From Leptodontidium sp. MPI-SDFR-AT-0119 (Eukaryota; Ascomycota; Leotiomycetes; Helotiales; Leptodontidiaceae): a stretch of 64,000 nt of DNA. The notes under the pieces were generated by a model that saw only the letters and a list, made by a program, of their open reading frames with translations, did not search any database and was not told the DNA's origin. Position 1 is the first letter of the stretch. Each line of letters begins with the position of its first letter. The translations under genes were made by a program, and so were the position numbers. This document shows positions 58,859 through 64,000 of this stretch, piece after piece. The stretch spans positions 1,116,001 to 1,180,000 of the forward strand of contig JAHLEZ010000013.1 of the NCBI GenBank assembly GCA_020726505.1, written 5' to 3'.

Positions 58859-59818
58859 ATGCCACTGTATCAAAATAATCTCCTGCATCTTGCAGTCCAA
58901 GACCAGGTCTGCAGCGTAAGTGGAGATTCAACCCAGACCCTATTTACCTTGCCAAGCAATCGAGCGTCTCCGTATTTCCTCGTTAAAAACCACACATGCT
59001 GACCGGCTGGTATAGGCTCTTGGTATCAAGCTGGTCGCTGGTGCAGAAATCATACAGATTGCCAAAACAGCAGGCTACGACTCCTTATTCATAGATACCG
59101 AGCACACAACTCTCACGATCAAAGATGTAGGGCAACTCTGCACGACTGCTCTGCTTTCTGGTGTGACGCCATTTGTGCGTGTTCCCCATCAGTGTGGTTC
59201 GGGTCAGATCCAGAAGGTACTTGATGCGGGTGCTATGGGAGTTGTAATTCCTCACATTCATACGCCCGGTATGTTCTCAGATTCCGATCGTGCTGTGCAG
59301 ACGTCGATGGAACTGACGAGTAGTGAGTAGATGATGCAAAGAAAGCAATTCAAGCCTCGAAATTTGCTCCATTGGGCAAAAGATCTTTGACAGGAATGAT
59401 GCCACACTACAACCTTATGGCAACACCTGCAAAGCAATTAATCGAAGAAGTCAATGCTTCGGGGTCTACCGTGTTCATCATGATTGAAACCGTCGATGCA
59501 CTTGCGTGTGTGGATGAGCTTGCAGCTCTCCCAGGATGCGATGTCCTACTTGTGGGATCCAACGATTTGGCAGCCGAGATTGGCACTGTAGGAGACTGGG
59601 ATGCTGCAGAGTTTATCGATGCTTTGAGAAAGGTGGGAGAAGCTGCGAAAAGACATGGTAAGATTTTTGGGATTGCTGGATTATACCATCGCAAAGATAT
59701 CCTCGAGAAGGTGGTCAATGAGTTTGGGGCTAGATGGGTTGTTGGTGGTGTTGACATAGGTTTGTTACTGAAAGGGGCAATTGAAAATAGTGCATTGATT
59801 AAATCAGTCCAAAAATAG
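58859..59818 (+). CDS. HpcH/HpaI class II pyruvate aldolase family protein (265 aa)
   Basis: Three exons: 58859-58915, 59016-59268 and 59331-59818, in frame. The family catalyses metal-dependent retro-aldol cleavage of 4-hydroxy-2-oxo acids (2,4-dihydroxyhept-2-ene-1,7-dioate aldolase and relatives) or citramalyl/malyl-type substrates. Motifs seen are GIKLVAGAE...GYDSLFIDTEHTTL with the catalytic histidine, VRVPHQCG, GAMGVVIPHIHT, the metal-binding glutamate in MIETVDAL and aspartate in VGSNDLAAEIG. The length matches the family. The start MPLYQNNLLHLAVQDQVCS is preferred because fungal relatives begin similarly and the splice is phase 0. Cytosolic. It follows the pectinase by 328 bp on the same strand; a link to sugar-acid breakdown is suggestive only. 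Confidence 0.88.
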
Positions 59819-59946
59819 GACTCGATGGCCAATCCTCGCCCATGAAGCACCCCCTTTCGTCGCAAAGTGCATCTAGCGATTTGAAATACAATACGTGATA
59901 GACAAATAAATAGAGAGGGTGGAGAATGTAATTAGTCCCTCCCAGG

Positions 59947-60783
59947 TCAGACCTTTTCTCCTTCAACAACTCCCTCGTGAAGTATCTCGTCAATCCTCCC
60001 CATGTCATCCGTAACACCAGAATCGCTCCCACTGCTGCTGACCCCATCAGACCTTGCATCGGATCCGGAATCAGTGCATCCACCACACGTGCAGTCAAAG
60101 CCGTAGATGCGCTTGAGGTACTTCTTCTTATGTCCATAATCCACTGTGACCTCCTCGCCTGCCAGCAGCTTGAAGCGATTCCAGAAAACGATTTTTCCGA
60201 TGCTGTCCTTCCAGGTGTATTGGGAGTTCGGGACACAGGAGTGGTTGATCCTCGATGCAGTTTCGAACAGACCAGTGGCAAGGTCATTCTTGATGCTGTA
60301 TCCATTGCTGTAGACGATGCTTCTGCTGAGTGATTCGTGCTTGCTGCGCGAGTAGCTGTACAGTGAGAAGAAGCTCTTCTTTCTTTCCGGAGATAGAGCA
60401 TTGACAGTGGCATCGAGAGGGTCGGCACGAGCCCCGTTATCTTGCAGTATGACCAGAGGGCTTTCGCAGAGTAAGATCGTACGAGGAGGTATATCGCAGA
60501 GAGCAAAGACGCCAAGACCCTTGTCTTCCGACTGACGGATCTCAATTAGAGTGCCTATTGTATCGGGGTCTCTCACTGGTGCAGGAGACAGGGACGAGCG
60601 AGTTGGCGAAGGTGTTGGCGGGGCAGAGATATGATGCTCAAATGAGAGAGTAGGTTTGGGTGATATGGAAAGAGTGATCTCGAGTTTGTCGATTGAAGGC
60701 GTAGTAGGAGTACTCAGGGCTTCGATGGCTTCTGCCGCCTTCATAATTAGAGTCTTCGGAGTATCCATTACTGCTTCGTCCAT
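59947..60783 (-). CDS. SET-domain protein, putative lysine methyltransferase (278 aa)
   Basis: A single exon. After ~75 disordered Ser/Pro-rich residues, the SET domain begins at GTLIEIRQSEDKGLGVFALCDIPPRTIL. It continues to the S-adenosylmethionine-binding RINHSCVPNSQY and the closing GEEVTVDYGHKKKYL, and ends with a post-SET-like CTCGGC. The tail is acidic/serine-rich. There is no MYND or iSET insert, so it is a compact SET protein of the type common in fungi, substrate unknown. An AG at 60826 preceded by GCTAAC and in-frame upstream codons (SQATVKPP) suggest a 5' intron and perhaps a slightly longer N-terminus; no upstream ATG exon could be confirmed. Convergent with the aldolase. Confidence 0.85.
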   Translation of the reverse strand: MDEAVMDTPKTLIMKAAEAIEALSTPTTPSIDKLEITLSISPKPTLSFEHHISAPPTPSPTRSSLSPAPVRDPDTIGTLIEIRQSEDKGLGVFALCDIPPRTILLCESPLVILQDNGARADPLDATVNALSPERKKSFFSLYSYSRSKHESLSRSIVYSNGYSIKNDLATGLFETASRINHSCVPNSQYTWKDSIGKIVFWNRFKLLAGEEVTVDYGHKKKYLKRIYGFDCTCGGCTDSGSDARSDGVSSSGSDSGVTDDMGRIDEILHEGVVEGEKV

Positions 60784-62131
60784 GGTTTCAGTAGGAGGGG
60801 GTTTGACTGTCGCTTGGGACTATTGAATATATATGTTAGCAAGTGGTCCTTAACTGCAAAAAACATGGAACAAAGAATTATGTAGGCCCTGTTCAAAACA
60901 AAACGTAATCTCTGTTGTTGCCAACCAATGATCTTGCCTAGGAATAGCCAATAGGGACAGCTAGATCATATGTGCAGAAACTTGTTCAGGACATTTGTGG
61001 CTTACTGTATTTTCTTTGTGCCTACCTCCGCGAATCGGGTGCGATGATGCCGCAACGGTGAGGGCTGGAAACTTCGAGGATCTTTTTATCTTGCCCAGAA
61101 GGACGAAGAAATATAAACTGAACTTCTTGCTGCTGGTGGCTGTCTACTCTCTTCTTAACGCGTTCTCGGGCGGAGGGCTGCTCGCTTACCGGGACGGGTA
61201 AACAAAGAAGAAAGAAAGCTTTGGGAAAACGGAGCGCAAAAGTACCATAATGTTTCAGCAACAAAACGGCGCAAAAAGAACAGAACAAAGAAATGAGAAA
61301 AAGAACATCGAGAAAATTCATAGAAAAAAACGGCAAGACTTATACACAGTTTGAGGTTTTACCACACCTTATTTGGCTACACGTAGGCATTATTTCTCGC
61401 TAAAATTAGCTGAGGCAAAGAACCCATCGGAGAATAACTCCAATGGACAGATCTCCACGTTGCTCCAACATAGTTGGAGCTAAGAAAGAACATGGAATGA
61501 AAGCGAGTCTGTTCATGGACAATAGACCATTCCCATGGAACCGCGTCATCTGGGTCAAGCCAATGTCCAATTTCTCTATACAGCAGCCGACTTCTCGTTG
61601 TGTGTGAGAGTGAAATCGTAACAAGCCATCCGTTACCTTTTCCCCGCCATCAATTTAATAGATGGTATGGTAGATGGTTTCAGCACACACCTCTGGCCAC
61701 CTCTTGGGGGAGTAGCGAAATTCGAAGTTAAAATAGTGCGAGGCAAAATGAAGCAGGAAACGGCGCGCAATGAAGCAGGTAAAAATGAGTAAAGATACTC
61801 ATAAGAATGACATTAAGATGAGAGAATCTTACCCTTTCGTGTGCGACCCAATTGAATCAACTTTTGGGGGCTTCCATACATGGCTAGTACTAATACTTGG
61901 GCCATTCTGACCTTTCCTCGTCATCCAAAGCAACCGCCCACCGCTCCTTGGACCAAGTCCGCTCTTCACAAAATTTTCAAACTAGAAAGGCGATTCCATA
62001 CAGCCTCATACATCCCTAACTTACACACATACTGCCCTGGGAAGGGCGAGTATGCCAAATATGCCATTCCGGAACACCACCCAATGAACCCAAAACTCCT
62101 TGCGATGCTCTTCCATATATCCATACAAGCT
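60784..62131. other. 1.3 kb spacer without a supported gene
   Basis: Holds the SET gene promoter and the CMC1 3' UTR. Frames here (for example 61022-61336 minus and 61880-62248 plus) are not protein-like or overlap CMC1 and are not called. Confidence 0.55.
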
Positions 62132-62683
62132 TCATCGATGTCGGTCCTTGCTCAACTGTCCATCATCACTCTTCGGGAACCCTCCCACTCTCTCAGCCTT
62201 CCTCATAACCTCCCTCCCCTTGTCTCCCTCCCGATCCGCTTGTGGTAAACCCCACCACTCCCGGTGGAATTTCTCCTGCTCTTTCTTCCTTGCCTCCTTC
62301 GCCTCTCTATCTTTCTGCCTCTTTAGCCGTAACCCGAACCATTCTTCTCTTGCGGCGTCTTGTTCGGCTTGTGTTGCGTGCGCTATCATGCAGGTGTTCA
62401 TCGCTCGATTCTGTGCTCTGCATTTGAATGGCGCTGTGAGGGTTCGACCTAAAGCACACTCCGCAAAAGCTAGATGGGTTCATCTTTAGCTTCGAGCATC
62501 ATAACAAGAAGCTTGGAAGTACGCACATTTGATCTCCGCTGCGCAGTAGCCGCGTACCCGTGCATGGTATAGTTCTCGAACTTGAGCTTCCTGTCCTGAA
62601 GATAATGGGAGTGGGTTTCGCGAGGGCATAGGTAATCGAGGCACTTCCTCTTCTTGTTGTATAGGAGGCGCCATGGCTGCCAT
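62132..62683 (-). CDS. CMC1: COX assembly mitochondrial protein, twin CX9C (164 aa)
   Basis: Two exons, 62683-62527 and 62469-62132, with a 57-bp intron. The defining twin CX9C motif is C47-C57 and C69-C79, in the helical hairpin GYCAAEIKSFAEC ... KCRAQNRAMNTC. The intron cuts the first CX9C pair, so neither exon alone shows the motif. This fold is imported and oxidised by Mia40 in the intermembrane space. Cmc1-type proteins support copper delivery and assembly of cytochrome c oxidase. The C-terminal tail is long, charged and helical (KRQKDREAKEARKKEQEKF), longer than yeast Cmc1 but common in filamentous fungi. CMC1 rather than Cmc2/Cmc4 is the best match by motif context. Confidence 0.88.
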
Positions 62684-63125
62684 TTAAATGCAGCGAGCTG
62701 CGAAGGTTGAGACGTTCCTGGCTGGAGTGGGCTTCAAAATCGGATGTTTTGAGGTGAAGCTTCGAGGCTTTAGCTGCGGATGAAGCTGGTAGATTGGCAC
62801 GTGATTACTAAATCCAAAGCCCTCAAAATTGCTCACAATGAGAGCAAAATGGACTCATCTACAGGAACTTCTGGAAGAGTTGGAATTTCTTTACATAGCC
62901 CTTTGATATCCTGCAAAAGAGGTGTCCATCGAGCGTTATTCGAAGTCTTCAGTTGTCCCAAATGGGACTAGCCTCTCAGGCTCGGATTTTAGAAATTCCA
63001 TTCCATGAGGCTGAGAAAGTTCAAAGCTCGAAATTCTTCAAGAACCAAGATACCCCACACCACGTCGACTCCCAACGACCACATCTACAGCAATCGCGAG
63101 TGGCATACCATAAAATTGGCACGCG
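62684..63125. promoter_or_regulatory. Divergent promoter of CMC1 and UTP11
   Basis: 442 bp between start codons of two housekeeping genes transcribed outward. No specific motif identified. A long in-frame upstream extension of the UTP11 second exon passes through here but is noncoding by the splice model. Confidence 0.6.
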
Positions 63126-63901
63126 ATGTCTTCCATGCGCAATGCCGTCCAACGGCGGAATCACAAAGAGAGAGGCCAGCCAGAAGAACGCAAGAAATGG
63201 GGACTTTTAGAGAAGCACAAGGTACACTTCCTCTGCAACTCTCAGAAAAGCCAGTACTAATACCATCTCAGGATTACTCTGCTCGCGCGCGCGATTTCAA
63301 TGACAAGAAGAAGAAGCTCAAGGCCATGAAACAAAAGATCCTCGACAAAAATCCAGATGAATTCTACTTCGGCATGATGTCCCGCAAGGGCCCTGCGACA
63401 ACAGGAAAGAATCGAACGGGAACGGTCAATGGCGATAGAGGCAATGAGGCGCTGAGTCAAGAAGCCGTGAGGTTGTTTAAGACGCAGGATCTGGGCTATG
63501 TGCGGACGATGCGGAATAAGGCCCTGAAAGATGTCGAGGAGCTGGAGAGGAGGGCTGTAGGAATTAAGGGTGCTGGGAAGAAAGTTGTGTTCGTGGATGA
63601 TGAGGAAGAGCAGCGTAGGAAAGTGGAGGGAGCAGATATGGATATGGACGACGAGGAGGACTCAGAGGGCGAGGAGGAGTTAGAATCTGACGATATCGAA
63701 GCGAAAAACTTCCGGAGAATGCAACAAAAGGAAGCGGACAAGCTAGAGACCCGACTGAGCATGGCGCGCGAACGATTAGACGTTCTGACCAAGACGGAAC
63801 AGGCGTTGGAGTTACAACGAGCGAGGATGGCGAAATCACCAACGGTGGGAGGAGTTACGAAGAAAGGAGTCAAGTTCAAGGTGCGACAACGCAAGAGATA
63901 A
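63126..63901 (+). CDS. UTP11: U3 snoRNP / SSU processome component Utp11 (241 aa)
   Basis: Two exons, 63126-63221 and 63272-63901, with a 50-bp intron having a TACTAAT branch site. The N-terminus MSSMRNAVQRRNHKERGQP and GLLEKHKDYSARARDFN, followed by LDKNPDEFYFGM and KTQDLGYVRTMRNK, are signatures of Utp11. It joins the small-subunit processome in the nucleolus for 18S pre-rRNA cleavage. The central part has an acidic stretch (DMDMDDEEDSEGEEE), the C-terminal third is a coiled coil, and the last residues are basic (KFKVRQRKR). The open frame extends upstream of exon 2 to 63005, but only the spliced N-terminus matches the family, fixing the start at 63126. Confidence 0.93.
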
Positions 63902-64000
63902 AATGGTATTAATTGGTCATCAGAACATGTCGAAAAGTGCATGCTTGATCTTGTATGCGACCATTGCGCGCCTCGAACACCGGGAGATCTTCCTCCCAGA

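Noticed and set aside
61880..62248. 122-residue plus-strand open frame
   Set aside because: It overlaps the end of CMC1 on the other strand, has random composition and no recognisable motif.

Overview
This window reads as nuclear DNA of a filamentous ascomycete (Pezizomycotina). Protein-coding genes are broken by many short introns, mostly 44-120 bp, with GT-AG ends and CTAAC/CTGAC-type branch sites. The gene content fits a fungus: Zn2Cys6 regulator, NACHT-ankyrin NLR, sterol-glucosyltransferase-like enzyme, GH28 pectinase and small secreted proteins. A plant-associated Leotiomycete (Helotiales-like) is my best guess, but that is inference from recognised protein resemblance, not a search. 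No rRNA, tRNA, transposon or CRISPR was recognised. I reconstructed 23 genes by joining exons by hand and checking reading phase across every splice.

Layout. 1-3.7 kb: long pyrimidine-rich leader with a four-copy 33-nt element, then an HMG-box chromatin protein. 3.7-6.7 kb: gene-poor spacer. 6.7-10.8 kb: ferric/cupric reductase and CTR copper transporter, divergent from one promoter rich in inverted repeats, followed by an in-frame remnant of an amidohydrolase. 11.3-15.7 kb: NmrA/SDR-like reductase and Zn2Cys6 regulator sharing a promoter with CGG sites, then a secreted alpha/beta-hydrolase-like protein. 17.5-23.9 kb: a 2014-residue NACHT-ankyrin protein. 24.6-28.6 kb: Sec61-beta (SBH1) and a PSR1/NIF-type phosphatase. 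31.2-33.8 kb: peroxisomal fatty-acyl ABC transporter (PXA1 type). 34.5-38.2 kb: two secreted proteins (DOMON cytochrome, cysteine-rich triple-repeat protein). 38.4-41.2 kb: FAD monooxygenase and a four-helix membrane protein. 44.5-53.9 kb: glycosyltransferase with VPS13-like and ubiquitin-interacting segments, then a large proline/glutamine-rich zinc-finger protein. 55.5-59.8 kb: small secreted protein, endopolygalacturonase, HpcH/HpaI aldolase. 59.9-63.9 kb: SET protein, CMC1, UTP11.

Working together. The clearest functional pair is the reductase plus CTR transporter: surface metal reduction feeding Cu(I) import. The regulator beside the SDR gene may control it and perhaps the adjacent secreted hydrolase. 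The secreted small protein, pectinase and pyruvate-type aldolase look like a host-facing group, although co-regulation cannot be read from sequence. CMC1 and UTP11 are divergent housekeeping genes.

The most unusual items are: the glycosyltransferase that combines a VPS13-like lipid-binding segment with about seven UIM-like motifs; key motifs carried on tiny exons (a 25-nt P-loop exon, a 13-nt QDY exon, a 3-nt start-codon exon); a GH28 gene whose fifth intron begins with GA; a PXA1-type transporter lacking the H-loop histidine; and a gapped amidohydrolase relic.
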